From Bacteroidota bacterium (GTDB lineage Bacteria > Bacteroidota > Bacteroidia > Chitinophagales > Chitinophagaceae): 64,000 bases of DNA. Position numbers and translations under genes: made by a program. This document shows, piece by piece, positions 35,452 through 44,938 of this stretch (the stretch's first letter is position 1; every line of letters starts with the position of its first letter). Under the pieces are notes generated by a model. That model ran no database searches. It was not told the DNA's origin and worked only from the letters and a program-made list of their open reading frames with translations. Location: positions 8,686 to 72,685 of the forward strand of contig JAHEFK010000013.1 in the NCBI GenBank assembly GCA_024640225.1. The letters run 5' to 3'.

Positions 35452-37290
35452 ATGTCAGATGCTATACAACACGAGTGTGGTCTTGCTTATATAAGACTTC
35501 TTAAGCCCCTTTCCTATTATCAGAAAAAATATGGAACTGCCTTTTACGGCCTCAATAAATTATATTTATTAATGGAGAAACAGCATAATCGAGGCCAAGA
35601 TGGCGCCGGTATTGCTGCTGTAAAATTAAATGTAGAACCTGGAAATCCAAGTTCTTACCGAATGCGCGTAAGTGGAGCTCAAGCTATTGCAAAAATATTT
35701 CAAAACATACAACAAGAAGTAAGTACGTTAGAGAATCTATATCCAGACATTAAAGCGCATCCTGGTTTGATGAAAGGATATTTGAACTTTATGGGAGAAG
35801 TGCTTTTGGGGCATTTACGATATGGCACGCAAGGCAAAAACGATGTTGAGTTTTGTCATCCTTTCGTTAAAGCGCATATCAATCCCACACGAACGCTTAC
35901 CATGGCAGGCAATTTCAATTTGGTAAATACGGAAGAGTTGTTTAACAACTTAACATCGACAACCAGTACCTCCAAAGAGAGTGATTTGGGTGCGATGATT
36001 GAAACAATTCATGAAGCCTTATGCCAAGCGGATGCACATAATCCAGACCAATTAAACCTAGAGCAAATACTTAAAACAGCCGCGATTAATTTTGATGGAG
36101 GTTTTGTATGCAGTGGCCTTGTAGGCAATGGCGATAGTTTTGTGTTAAGAGATGCCCATGGTATTCGTCCAGCTTATTATTTCTGCAATGATGAAATAGT
36201 AGTAGCTGCAAGCGAACGCCCGGCTATTATGACTTCCTTTCATGTTGCTTTAGATGATGTAAAAGAATTGCAGCCAGGTCATGCACTTATTGTAGATGCA
36301 AAAGGCAGTGTAAAAGAAGCAGCAATTTTACCAGCTCAAGAAAAAAAAGCTTGTAGCTTTGAACGCATTTACTTTAGTAGAGGTAGCGATGCTGCTATCT
36401 ATAAAGAGCGCATGCAATTAGGAAAAAATTTAGCTGCAAATGTTCTTGAAGCTATTGACAATGATTTAAAGAATACAATTGTTTCTTTTATTCCTAATAC
36501 GGCAGAAATAGCATTTTATGGCTTAATTAAAGGACTAGAAGATTATTTAAATGCCATCAAATTAGATCGTATTTTAAATAGAGCACAAGGCCCTGATGAT
36601 ATAAAAGAAATTATAGAACGACGAGTTAGAATTGAAAAAATTGCCATCAAAGATGTGAAGATGCGCACTTTTATTACTGAAGATGCGTCGAGAAATGAAA
36701 TGGTGCAACACGTTTATGATATTACCTACGGCACCGTAAACAAAGGCACCGATACGCTAGTAGTCATTGACGATTCTATTGTTAGAGGTACTACTTTGAG
36801 AGAGAGTATTATAAAAATGCTCGATCGTTTAGGACCTAAACGCATCATTGTTGTTTCTTCTGCTCCTCAAATTAGATATCCCGATTGCTATGGTATAGAC
36901 ATGAGTAAGATGGGCGATTTTATTGCTTTCCAAGCAGCAGTAGCACTGCTAAAAGAAACAAAGCAAGAGCATATTCTTAATAAGACCTACGAATTGTGTA
37001 AAGCAGCAATTGCTTCCGATTCGGTAGCACAAGAAAATTATGTAAAAGCAATTTACGAGCCTTTTACTGCAATAGAAATTAGTGCAAAAATTGCAGCACT
37101 ATTAACACCAACTGATGTTAATGCTCAAGTAGATATTATCTACCAAACCTTAGAAGGGCTGCATCATGCTTGTCCTGAAAATAAAGGAGATTGGTATTTT
37201 ACGGGCAACTACCCAACACCGGGAGGAAATAGAGTAGCCAATAAAGCATTTATCAATTATATGGAACAGAAAGTTGGTAGAGGTTATTAA
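35452..37290 (+). CDS. purF: Amidophosphoribosyltransferase, long Bacteroidota form
   Basis: 612 residues from the ATG at 35452; an in-frame start 12 codons earlier would overlap the promoter. It makes phosphoribosylamine from PRPP and glutamine, the first step of purine synthesis. The Ntn glutaminase opens at C9 (HECGLAYIRLL), implying removal of an eight-residue leader; RGQDGAG and GHLRYGTQG follow. The PRPP loop VVIDDSIVRGTT is near residue 443 and RYPDCYGIDMS near 478. It is about 100-140 residues longer than the classical enzyme, with an enlarged glutaminase and C-terminal part. Confidence 0.85.
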   Translation: MSDAIQHECGLAYIRLLKPLSYYQKKYGTAFYGLNKLYLLMEKQHNRGQDGAGIAAVKLNVEPGNPSSYRMRVSGAQAIAKIFQNIQQEVSTLENLYPDIKAHPGLMKGYLNFMGEVLLGHLRYGTQGKNDVEFCHPFVKAHINPTRTLTMAGNFNLVNTEELFNNLTSTTSTSKESDLGAMIETIHEALCQADAHNPDQLNLEQILKTAAINFDGGFVCSGLVGNGDSFVLRDAHGIRPAYYFCNDEIVVAASERPAIMTSFHVALDDVKELQPGHALIVDAKGSVKEAAILPAQEKKACSFERIYFSRGSDAAIYKERMQLGKNLAANVLEAIDNDLKNTIVSFIPNTAEIAFYGLIKGLEDYLNAIKLDRILNRAQGPDDIKEIIERRVRIEKIAIKDVKMRTFITEDASRNEMVQHVYDITYGTVNKGTDTLVVIDDSIVRGTTLRESIIKMLDRLGPKRIIVVSSAPQIRYPDCYGIDMSKMGDFIAFQAAVALLKETKQEHILNKTYELCKAAIASDSVAQENYVKAIYEPFTAIEISAKIAALLTPTDVNAQVDIIYQTLEGLHHACPENKGDWYFTGNYPTPGGNRVANKAFINYMEQKVGRGY

Positions 37291-37325
37291 AAAAAAGGTG
37301 CTGTTTTAAACAGCACCTTTTTTTT
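37291..37325. terminator. Two-way terminator between purF and the M1-like peptidase gene
   Basis: GGTGCTGTTT/AAACAGCACC stem with a tiny loop, A-run before, T-run after. It begins directly after the purF stop and its T-run touches the peptidase stop. Confidence 0.92.
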
Positions 37326-40300
37326 AGAAACATCTTCCAATACCCACAACCCATCTAAAGGCTGTAAAGTCAGGCTGATTGGCAGGAGTTCTATTTATAA
37401 ATATCGGCAAGTCAATACGAAGCACTAAGGGCTTCACACGCGTAAAGGGACCGTAATTTTTTATCGTAAAGGCAGCACCTATACCCGCATCTGCTCGCAA
37501 CGCACTCAGCTTAGACGTGTATGTAGATTGATTATAAACACCACTTTGATTAGCACTTAAATTAATAAGTCCAGCATCTGCAAAAGCATATGCATCTGCT
37601 TTAATCCATTTATTGAATATAGCCGGTTTCCAATTAATATAATTTGAAAACTCAACTTCCATATTAAATCCCATACCGCTTGTTCCTTTAAAGGCCGTAT
37701 AGATCGTTCCATTCTTTTCTTCCACCGGCACATAACCAGCATAACCTCTTAAATTGAGTCCTCCACCCTGCTGAAAATTATTCGTTGCATCTGTTGAGTA
37801 ACCCTGCCATGCTGTAGGGATAAAACCAATACTTCTTGTATACTTATTATTCATTAACTCCTCCGGACTAGCACCAGCTAAATACAAAGCACTTTCGTTT
37901 GGCACACTAGAACCTTTACCATAGCGAGCTATCCATCTTGTTTTAACCAATAACTTATTCCATTTATTAATGTTGATAGCCTCTAATTGCGCATAAGAAT
38001 AATTAAAGGCATTGGCTCCTGTACCAACAAAAAATGGAGCTCTTATACTTGCTGTGTACTTTCCATTTCCATGTTGATAATGATAAGTGTGTGTCCAAGA
38101 AATATTTAAATTACTATTGGGTTGTAAACGAACACTACTCCATTCATTAGGATACATCAAATAATCAATATCATATGAAAATGGTCGCCACATAGTTTGC
38201 GCTACCATTTTAATATCATTTGACTTATTGATTGTCCAAGCAAGCCCTAATTTGTGTTGTTGCAAACCATCAACAAAGGCGCTATACAATTGCCACTTTA
38301 AGCTTGGGATTTGAATAGAAAGCGGTGATTGATAAGATAAAATATAATTTACTGGGGCATACTTTTTATACCAAGCTTCACTTTTAGTACTTAAATAATC
38401 ATAGCCTTGCAATACATGTGTATTTAACCATGCAGAAAATTTATACTCATGCATTGATTGTTGCTGATAGGACCCTTCGGCATGCACCCCAAGTTTAATA
38501 CCGTCTACCGGATTCCACCAAATATCGGGGCGAATTAAATGATGCATTTTTAAACGATCCATAGGAATGGACTGTAATAAATCCAATTTAAAATCCATTT
38601 TATTATTGATCGCCGAGCCTGATTTGCTATAACTATTATCGAGCATATTGATATCTGCCAATCGATTGCTTGGATCTATTACTACTTTATTAATGCCAGA
38701 AGGTATTTGCACTAAGGCATCATAGGTTTCATTTAAAATTCCATATCCAAACCACTTAGGCAAAATTGTAGCTGTAGTATTTTTCTTAAACCAAGTATTG
38801 GGGATATAAAATTTATAAGCTGCCCCATTGTTTGCAATTACTGATAAATCAATAGGCATTTGCATACTACCTTTTCTTCTTAAGGTAATAGAAAAAGAAT
38901 CATTTGAATTGATTCGCTTATACGAAGCTACTTCATAGTCAATTGACTTAGTTGTTTCTATCCATTGATCAAAAAACCAATTCAAATCTACCTTGGTGTA
39001 TTGAATAATTGAGTTTCTAAAATCTTCAAAATACGGATGCGCAAATTGCCATTGTGAAAAATAGTGCTTCATAGCATTTGAAAACAACTCATCACCCAAT
39101 GTATATTGCAAATTAACCAACATAGACGCCGTTTTGTAGTACACCAATCGATAGCCACCATCATGCCCTAGTGCGTTATTAAAATCATCGGAGTGTGTAT
39201 TCAATGTAGCATCATCATGGGTAAGTGCATCATGCGTATATACATTTAATACTCGCGTATCAAAAGGTGCCTTATATTGATAAGCGATTTTTTTAATAAA
39301 ATTAGTTGGTTTGCTTTCTAAAATTGTATCGCCATCAATTTTCTGCATACCCCAAGCAGTTAAGTACTGAGTGAATCCTTCATCTAAAGAAGCTCTGTAC
39401 GTTTCGTTGTTACCAACCATGCCATAAAACCAATTATGTGCGATTTCATGCACTAATAAGCCTCTGTAATCTGGATCACCGCCACCGTCTAAAGTCAACA
39501 TAGGATATTCCATTCCATCATTTGCATCTGCAGCAACCATTTTAGGATATTGATAGCGACCAAAATCGCGAGAGAATGTTTGAATAATTTTCGCTACAAA
39601 GTCAGCTGAATTTTGCCATGAAGCCGCATGTGGTTCTTGCACTAAACCAACACATTGAATACCCTCCCAATCTACAATACTCATTCTATATGATGGATCT
39701 GCGGTAAATGCAAAATCATGAACATTATCAGCATGGAATTTCCATATTTTACGTTTCCCTTTTTCGTACGGAATGATAATAGAAGGCGTATCATTTGGTT
39801 TTGCTTGGGCAAAATTTTTCACGTCAATTTTACGAAGTAAAGAATCGGGCAATACTTCATTTTTATTTTGCAAAACTCCAGTTGCCTCCACTATATAGTT
39901 AGATGGAAAATCTAATTGCACATCAAAAGATCCAAAATCGCCATAAAATTCTTTATTCAAATGTTGATAAGTATCCCATCCAAATTTAGCATCATACACA
40001 CTTATTTTAGGATACCATTGCACTCCATTAAAATGCGTAAAGCCCCAAGCATTGTACATTTGCATCCTTCTTCTAGTCGAAGTCTTATCATAGTAAGTAG
40101 CAAACATCAAACTCAATGTCACTTTCTCCTTTGGCAATAAAGGTTTTGGCAAATACACCTTTAAAATAGTATTATCTAATTCCATTTGCGCATTTATGCC
40201 GTCTACAACAATGGAATTAATTTCAATCCCTTTACCCATTCTTTCATTGGGACCTAATGGGGATTGTGCAAAATTTGCTTTTTCTAATGCTCGCAAATAC

Positions 40301-40590
40301 GATTTATTAATAAATGCATTTTGGTATAAATGAAAATAGACAAAACGTAAGGTGTCCGGCGAGTTATTAAAATATTCTAAATCCTCGATGGCATCAATTT
40401 TTTTAGCCTCTTCATCTATCCTAGCGGCAATAGTATAGTGTACATCTTGTTGCCAATAAGCAGCATGCGGTTTTCTATTTTGCCAATAAAGGGGATTATT
40501 ACTGTTTCTAAAAGAATTACTATTAATCAATTGTGCTTGAAGCGAATTGACCAATAAAAAGGTAAAAAGCAATACAGTAGATTTTTTCAT
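37324..40590 (-). CDS. M1-family-like metallopeptidase with C-terminal beta-barrel-like region
   Basis: 1088 residues. Signal peptide at about 1-19 (ending LQAQ). An M1-like N-terminal beta domain is followed by the catalytic region DGMEYPM, then HEIAHNW with zinc ligands H381, H385 and E404 and general base E382. From about residue 660 to the end, alternating aromatic strands (FSAWLNTHV, RAPFFVGTG, LRIDLPIF, WVVGIGRCF) look like an outer-membrane barrel with the family's terminal aromatic. It may thus be an outer-membrane-anchored aminopeptidase. An ATG three codons earlier (40599) is the other start. Confidence 0.82.
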   Translation of the reverse strand: MKKSTVLLFTFLLVNSLQAQLINSNSFRNSNNPLYWQNRKPHAAYWQQDVHYTIAARIDEEAKKIDAIEDLEYFNNSPDTLRFVYFHLYQNAFINKSYLRALEKANFAQSPLGPNERMGKGIEINSIVVDGINAQMELDNTILKVYLPKPLLPKEKVTLSLMFATYYDKTSTRRRMQMYNAWGFTHFNGVQWYPKISVYDAKFGWDTYQHLNKEFYGDFGSFDVQLDFPSNYIVEATGVLQNKNEVLPDSLLRKIDVKNFAQAKPNDTPSIIIPYEKGKRKIWKFHADNVHDFAFTADPSYRMSIVDWEGIQCVGLVQEPHAASWQNSADFVAKIIQTFSRDFGRYQYPKMVAADANDGMEYPMLTLDGGGDPDYRGLLVHEIAHNWFYGMVGNNETYRASLDEGFTQYLTAWGMQKIDGDTILESKPTNFIKKIAYQYKAPFDTRVLNVYTHDALTHDDATLNTHSDDFNNALGHDGGYRLVYYKTASMLVNLQYTLGDELFSNAMKHYFSQWQFAHPYFEDFRNSIIQYTKVDLNWFFDQWIETTKSIDYEVASYKRINSNDSFSITLRRKGSMQMPIDLSVIANNGAAYKFYIPNTWFKKNTTATILPKWFGYGILNETYDALVQIPSGINKVVIDPSNRLADINMLDNSYSKSGSAINNKMDFKLDLLQSIPMDRLKMHHLIRPDIWWNPVDGIKLGVHAEGSYQQQSMHEYKFSAWLNTHVLQGYDYLSTKSEAWYKKYAPVNYILSYQSPLSIQIPSLKWQLYSAFVDGLQQHKLGLAWTINKSNDIKMVAQTMWRPFSYDIDYLMYPNEWSSVRLQPNSNLNISWTHTYHYQHGNGKYTASIRAPFFVGTGANAFNYSYAQLEAININKWNKLLVKTRWIARYGKGSSVPNESALYLAGASPEELMNNKYTRSIGFIPTAWQGYSTDATNNFQQGGGLNLRGYAGYVPVEEKNGTIYTAFKGTSGMGFNMEVEFSNYINWKPAIFNKWIKADAYAFADAGLINLSANQSGVYNQSTYTSKLSALRADAGIGAAFTIKNYGPFTRVKPLVLRIDLPIFINRTPANQPDFTAFRWVVGIGRCF

Positions 40591-40615
40591 AAATAGCATT
40601 ATTGAACAACTAAAT

Positions 40616-41005
40616 TTAATAAAAGTGATAGGTATTATTGAGCAAATATAAAATGAACAACCAACTTACTAAGAGTAAAAAAAATAACAAGCCCGTCCAA
40701 ATTGATCTTGTATTTTTAAATGTTTTATTGATTACAACAGGGACTTCCTGATCCGCAATTATTTCATTTTGCATTTTAAGATGCTCATCAATAAATTGTT
40801 TATCCAAATCTAGGTGCGCCGACCAATCCATCTTAAACTGCTTTAAAGCATGCGCAGCATCATAACAAAACCAACAGGAACACAGATGAAACTCTACCGC
40901 ATTTAATTCTTCGGGCTCTAAAACATTAAGCACATAGGCGTTCAATTGCTGTTTTGTTAAACAGGCACTAGGTTGCATAATATAAGCGGTATCTTTAATG
41001 CGCAT
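40616..41005 (-). CDS. Zinc-finger anti-sigma factor
   Basis: 129 residues. The N-terminal ASD-like domain holds an H-x3-C-x2-C motif (H40, C44, C47 in FHLCSCWFCYDA), the ZAS zinc site of anti-sigma factors. A Lys/Asn-rich linker leads to one membrane segment (about 103-124), leaving almost nothing in the periplasm. Its start overlaps the end of the sigma-factor gene by 11 bases, the classic coupled arrangement. It should hold that sigma factor inactive at the inner membrane; the trigger is unknown. Confidence 0.82.
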   Translation of the reverse strand: MRIKDTAYIMQPSACLTKQQLNAYVLNVLEPEELNAVEFHLCSCWFCYDAAHALKQFKMDWSAHLDLDKQFIDEHLKMQNEIIADQEVPVVINKTFKNTRSIWTGLLFFLLLVSWLFILYLLNNTYHFY

Positions 41006-41585
41006 GCAGATCTAACTTTTGGTGCGAAATTACTTCAAGAGCAGCTTGTATTAAATGCAAACGATATTTGTATAAAATAGTTCGGATACTAAATTCGTCA
41101 TTACCAACCAACAAGGCAATCTCTTTAAATGATTTTTTGTGTGTATAGAATAGCTCCGCGATGTTTTCCGCATCGTTAGAACTTTGCACTTTTTCAAACA
41201 ACGCATTAGATGCTTCAGGATTGTGCTGTACAAACTTATAAATTTCTAATTCTTGTAAATAAGCGCTGTTTAATTTTTCATGTACTAAAAAGTCTGCTGT
41301 ATCTAAAACAATATTATTTTGAGCTAAACAATGATTTCTGGTAATTTGATACAACCATGCTTTAAAATTGGTAATCGGAACGCGTTCTGCCAAATCCATG
41401 ATATTGATAAACAAATGTACTGTAGCTAACCTAGCGGCATGAACTTCCTTTAAAATGCCAAAAGAAATTGCAAAAACCAAATGGGCATATCGATCGAAAA
41501 GCATTTTTATAGCTTCCGTATCCTTTTTATTGGCAAACAATGCCAATAGCGCTTCATCCGTTTGATATAAATAGGTAGTTTTCAA
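40995..41585 (-). CDS. Divergent sigma-70-like (ECF) factor, TTG start
   Basis: 196 residues. Region 2 resembles ECF factors (AIKMLFDRYAHLVFAIS, FKAWLYQITRNHCLAQNN) and region 4 is recognisable but degenerate (HKKSFKEIALLVGNDEFSIRTILYKYR). TTG at 41585 is the only start that keeps region 2 whole; it follows a run of eight T. It overlaps its ZAS anti-sigma gene. Because key region-4 residues are unusual, its promoter specificity may be narrow. The next gene, hppA, is divergent. Confidence 0.78.
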   Translation of the reverse strand: MKTTYLYQTDEALLALFANKKDTEAIKMLFDRYAHLVFAISFGILKEVHAARLATVHLFINIMDLAERVPITNFKAWLYQITRNHCLAQNNIVLDTADFLVHEKLNSAYLQELEIYKFVQHNPEASNALFEKVQSSNDAENIAELFYTHKKSFKEIALLVGNDEFSIRTILYKYRLHLIQAALEVISHQKLDLHAH

Positions 41586-41702
41586 AAAAAATATACTTAC
41601 AACCGCTAAGGTACTACATTACATGTATCCATTTAAATAGAATGCCATAAACTTATAAACACCAGTTCACACTAAAAAATAAGGAAATAAACGGTAAGAA
41701 TA

Positions 41703-41733
41703 TTGCAATTTGGCAACATATAAAGTATATTTG
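41703..41733 (+). promoter_or_regulatory. Promoter of hppA
   Basis: TTG at 41703-41705, 20 bases, then TATATTTG at 41726-41733. This leaves a leader of about 27 bases before the ATG at 41766. Confidence 0.65.
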
Positions 41734-41765
41734 CGGTCATTTAATTAATTTTAAAACCAGAGAAA

Positions 41766-44090
41766 ATGGATAAATTATTCTATTTAGTTCCGGCATTTGG
41801 TGTAGTAGCTTTATTATTTACAGCTATTAAGAGTGCTTGGGTAAGCAAACAAAGTGCTGGCAACGACCGCATGAAAGAAATTGCAGGGTATATTGCAGAA
41901 GGGGCTATGGCCTTCTTGAAAGCAGAATACAAGGTAATGAGTTATTTCGTAGTGATTGCTGCTTTATTATTAGGCATCATGGGTTATAGCGATGCAAAAA
42001 GCCATTGGTCTATTGCTGTTGCCTTTGTAATTGGTGCTTTTTTCAGTGCCTTAGCGGGCTATTTAGGTATGCGTATTGCAACCAAAAGTAACGTACGTAC
42101 AGCTGAAGCTGCTAAAACTAGTTTAAGCAAAGCCTTAAAAGTATCTTTTACAGGTGGTTCTGTAATGGGTATGGGTGTTGCCGGATTAGCGGTATTAGGT
42201 TTAGGTAGCTTATTTATTGTATTAAAAATGTATTTCGCAGCTGATGCGAGTGTAGATAGCGAAGAAATGCAACGTGCTATTGAAGTACTTACTGGTTTCT
42301 CTCTAGGAGCTGAGTCTATTGCATTGTTTGCGCGTGTAGGCGGTGGTATTTACACTAAAGCTGCCGATGTTGGTGCGGATTTAGTAGGTAAAGTTGAAGC
42401 TGGCATCCCTGAAGATGATCCACGCAACCCTGCAACCATTGCAGATAACGTAGGTGACAATGTAGGAGACGTAGCTGGTATGGGTGCCGATCTATTCGGT
42501 TCTTATGTAGCAACGGTATTAGCTACTATGGTATTAGGTAGAGAAACAACAAGTGCAGGTGATGCATTTGGTGGTTTAGCACCGATTTTATTGCCTATGT
42601 TAATAGCAGGTGTTGGTATTATACTTTCTATCATTGGTACGTTCTTCGTTCGTATTTCTGAAAGTGCCGGTTTAAGCACCGTTAAAGTTCAGAATGCATT
42701 GAATATGGGTAACTATGGTTCTATTGTATTAACCGCTATTGCTTGTTATTTCTTGTCAACTGAAATTTTACCTGCAACAATGAGTCTACGTGGATTTGAC
42801 TTCACAAATATGGATGTATTCTATTCTATCTTAGTAGGTTTAGCGGTTGGCACCTTAATGAGTATTATTACTGAATATTATACAGCCATGGGCAAACGTC
42901 CAGTAATGAGTATTGTTAAACAATCTGCTACTGGCCATGCAACTAATATCATTGGTGGATTAGCAATTGGTATGGAATCAACATTCTTACCAATGATCGT
43001 TTTAGCAGCTGGTATCTTTGGCTCTTATTATTTTGCTGGATTATATGGTGTGGCTATTGCTGCTGCTGGTATGATGGCAACAACGGCTATGCAATTAGCA
43101 ATTGACGCATTCGGTCCGATTGCTGATAATGCAGGTGGTATCGCAGAAATGAGTGAATTGCCTGCTGAAGTTCGTGAAAAAACAGATATTTTGGATGCTG
43201 TTGGTAATACTACTGCTGCTACTGGTAAAGGCTTTGCCATTGCATCAGCTGCTCTTACGGCGTTGGCTTTATTTGCTGCCTTTGTTGGTATTGCAGGTAT
43301 TGATGGTATCGATATTTACAGAGCTGATGTATTAGCAGGTTTATTCGTTGGAGCTATGATTCCTTTCATCTTCTCTTCATTAGCTATTCGTGCGGTGGGT
43401 GAAGCGGCTATGGCCATGGTTGAAGAAGTTCGTCGTCAGTTCAGAGAAATTCCAGGTATTATGGAAGGTACTGGCAAACCACAATACGATAAATGTGTAG
43501 CAATCTCTACAGAGGCTTCTATCAAAAAAATGATGTTGCCAGGTGCTATTGCTATCATCTCTCCTATTATTATCGGCTTCTTATTAGGCCCTGAAGTATT
43601 AGGTGGATTTTTAGCAGGTGCTACTGTAAGTGGTGTACTAATGGGTATGTTCCAAAACAATGCTGGTGGCGCTTGGGATAATGCAAAAAAATCATTTGAA
43701 AAAGGTGTTGAGATCAATGGTAAAATGGAATACAAAAAATCGGAGCCACACAAAGCATCTGTTACAGGTGATACGGTTGGAGATCCATTTAAAGATACTT
43801 CTGGTCCTTCTATGAACATCCTTATCAAATTGATGAGTATTGTATCTTTAGTAATTGCACCTACTTTAAGCGGCATATTCCACGACAATATTCAACAACA
43901 TAGAATAGAAAAAATGGAAACGATGATGCAAGCTTGTCATAAAGCAGGTTGCACGCCAGAGCAATGCGAACAAGTGATGGGTTCTTCTTCATCAAAAGCA
44001 TGTTGCGCAGATACTGCTGCAGCTGCAGAAGAAGTTGCTACTCCTCAAGTAGACACTGCAAACACTACCAATACAACTCCTAGTAACTAA
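41766..44090 (+). CDS. hppA: Membrane-bound pyrophosphatase with Cys-rich C-terminal tail
   Basis: 774 residues with about 16 membrane segments. The pyrophosphate site [18 protein letters not shown] and the DNVGDNVGD motif are intact. The element [10 protein letters not shown] has Ala where K+-independent enzymes have Lys, so it is predicted to need K+. It couples PPi hydrolysis to pumping of H+ or Na+; the ion cannot be settled by eye. Oddly, residues 720-774 form a polar tail with five cysteines (C724, C729, C734, C746, C747) that most members lack. Both termini of this family face the periplasm. Confidence 0.93.
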   Translation: MDKLFYLVPAFGVVALLFTAIKSAWVSKQSAGNDRMKEIAGYIAEGAMAFLKAEYKVMSYFVVIAALLLGIMGYSDAKSHWSIAVAFVIGAFFSALAGYLGMRIATKSNVRTAEAAKTSLSKALKVSFTGGSVMGMGVAGLAVLGLGSLFIVLKMYFAADASVDSEEMQRAIEVLTGFSLGAESIALFARVGGGIYTKAADVGADLVGKVEAGIPEDDPRNPATIADNVGDNVGDVAGMGADLFGSYVATVLATMVLGRETTSAGDAFGGLAPILLPMLIAGVGIILSIIGTFFVRISESAGLSTVKVQNALNMGNYGSIVLTAIACYFLSTEILPATMSLRGFDFTNMDVFYSILVGLAVGTLMSIITEYYTAMGKRPVMSIVKQSATGHATNIIGGLAIGMESTFLPMIVLAAGIFGSYYFAGLYGVAIAAAGMMATTAMQLAIDAFGPIADNAGGIAEMSELPAEVREKTDILDAVGNTTAATGKGFAIASAALTALALFAAFVGIAGIDGIDIYRADVLAGLFVGAMIPFIFSSLAIRAVGEAAMAMVEEVRRQFREIPGIMEGTGKPQYDKCVAISTEASIKKMMLPGAIAIISPIIIGFLLGPEVLGGFLAGATVSGVLMGMFQNNAGGAWDNAKKSFEKGVEINGKMEYKKSEPHKASVTGDTVGDPFKDTSGPSMNILIKLMSIVSLVIAPTLSGIFHDNIQQHRIEKMETMMQACHKAGCTPEQCEQVMGSSSSKACCADTAAAAEEVATPQVDTANTTNTTPSN

Positions 44091-44102
44091 ACTAGAAAAT
44101 AG

Positions 44103-44148
44103 CAACTAAAAATAAAAGCCTCCAATTGGAGGCTTTTATTTTTAGTTG
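44103..44148. terminator. Two-way terminator, 46-bp perfect palindrome
   Basis: Every base from 44103 to 44125 pairs with 44126-44148, centred on CCAATTGG. The core AAAAGCCTCC/GGAGGCTTTT is flanked by ATTTTTA-type runs on both sides. It separates convergent hppA and the GT2 gene. Confidence 0.93.
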
Positions 44149-44164
44149 AATACGAATGGAGGTA

Positions 44165-44908
44165 CTAGTTTTTATAAAGTGGACTTTTTATGAGTCCCCA
44201 TTTGTGTAAGCGATGCGTAAGCGACACACGCAACACGCCTAAGCCATATTCCATACTTCTTTTAAAATTAATGCTACTCGCTTCATCAAAATATTTAGTT
44301 GGACAAGTAATTTCTCCAATTTCAAATCCATTCATGAAAATCTGAGAGATCATTTCATTATCAAAAACAAAATCATCACTATTGTGTGTAAAGTCAATAC
44401 TACGTATTACTTCAGCAGAAAATGCTCTATAGCCTGTATGGTATTCGCTTAGTTTCTCATTGATTACAATATTTTCAAAGAGTGTTAAAAAACGATTCGC
44501 AATATATTTATACATTGGCATGCCTCCTTTCAAGGCGCCTTTACCTAAAATTCTTGAGCCAAAGGAAACTGGATAAACATCGTAGGCTATCATTGAAGCC
44601 ATAGCATGAATTAACATGGGCGTATATTGATAATCGGGATGCAACATCACTACAATATCAGCACCCAATTCTAAAGCTTTAGCATAACAACTTTTCTGAT
44701 TGCCCCCATAGCCTTTATTGACCTCATGTTTTATAATATGACGGATACCAATAGATTGCGCTACCGCCACCGTATTATCCGGACTATTATCATCTACAAG
44801 CACTACATCATCCACAATATCAAAAGGGATTTCTTTATAGGTGCGTTCTAAAGTTTGTGCTGCTCGGTAAGCAGGTAATACAATAATTATTTTTTTACCA
44901 TTAAGCAT
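44165..44908 (-). CDS. Family 2 glycosyltransferase (DPM1/DPG synthase-like)
   Basis: 247 residues with a GT-A fold. IIIVLPAYRAAQTLERT starts the nucleotide-binding strand, VLVDDNSPDNT gives the first Asp pair near residue 37, and MLHPDYQYTP near residue 90 replaces the usual DxD with HPD-Y. SEYHTGYRAFSAEVIRSI is the acceptor-side motif. There is no membrane anchor. It resembles dolichol/polyprenyl phosphate sugar transferases used for lipid-linked sugars; acceptor unknown. TATCTTTA at 44926-44933 (minus) is a candidate -7 box. Confidence 0.85.
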   Translation of the reverse strand: MLNGKKIIIVLPAYRAAQTLERTYKEIPFDIVDDVVLVDDNSPDNTVAVAQSIGIRHIIKHEVNKGYGGNQKSCYAKALELGADIVVMLHPDYQYTPMLIHAMASMIAYDVYPVSFGSRILGKGALKGGMPMYKYIANRFLTLFENIVINEKLSEYHTGYRAFSAEVIRSIDFTHNSDDFVFDNEMISQIFMNGFEIGEITCPTKYFDEASSINFKRSMEYGLGVLRVSLTHRLHKWGLIKSPLYKN

Positions 44909-44938
44909 AGGCTAGTATTGGATTGTAAAGATACTAAA

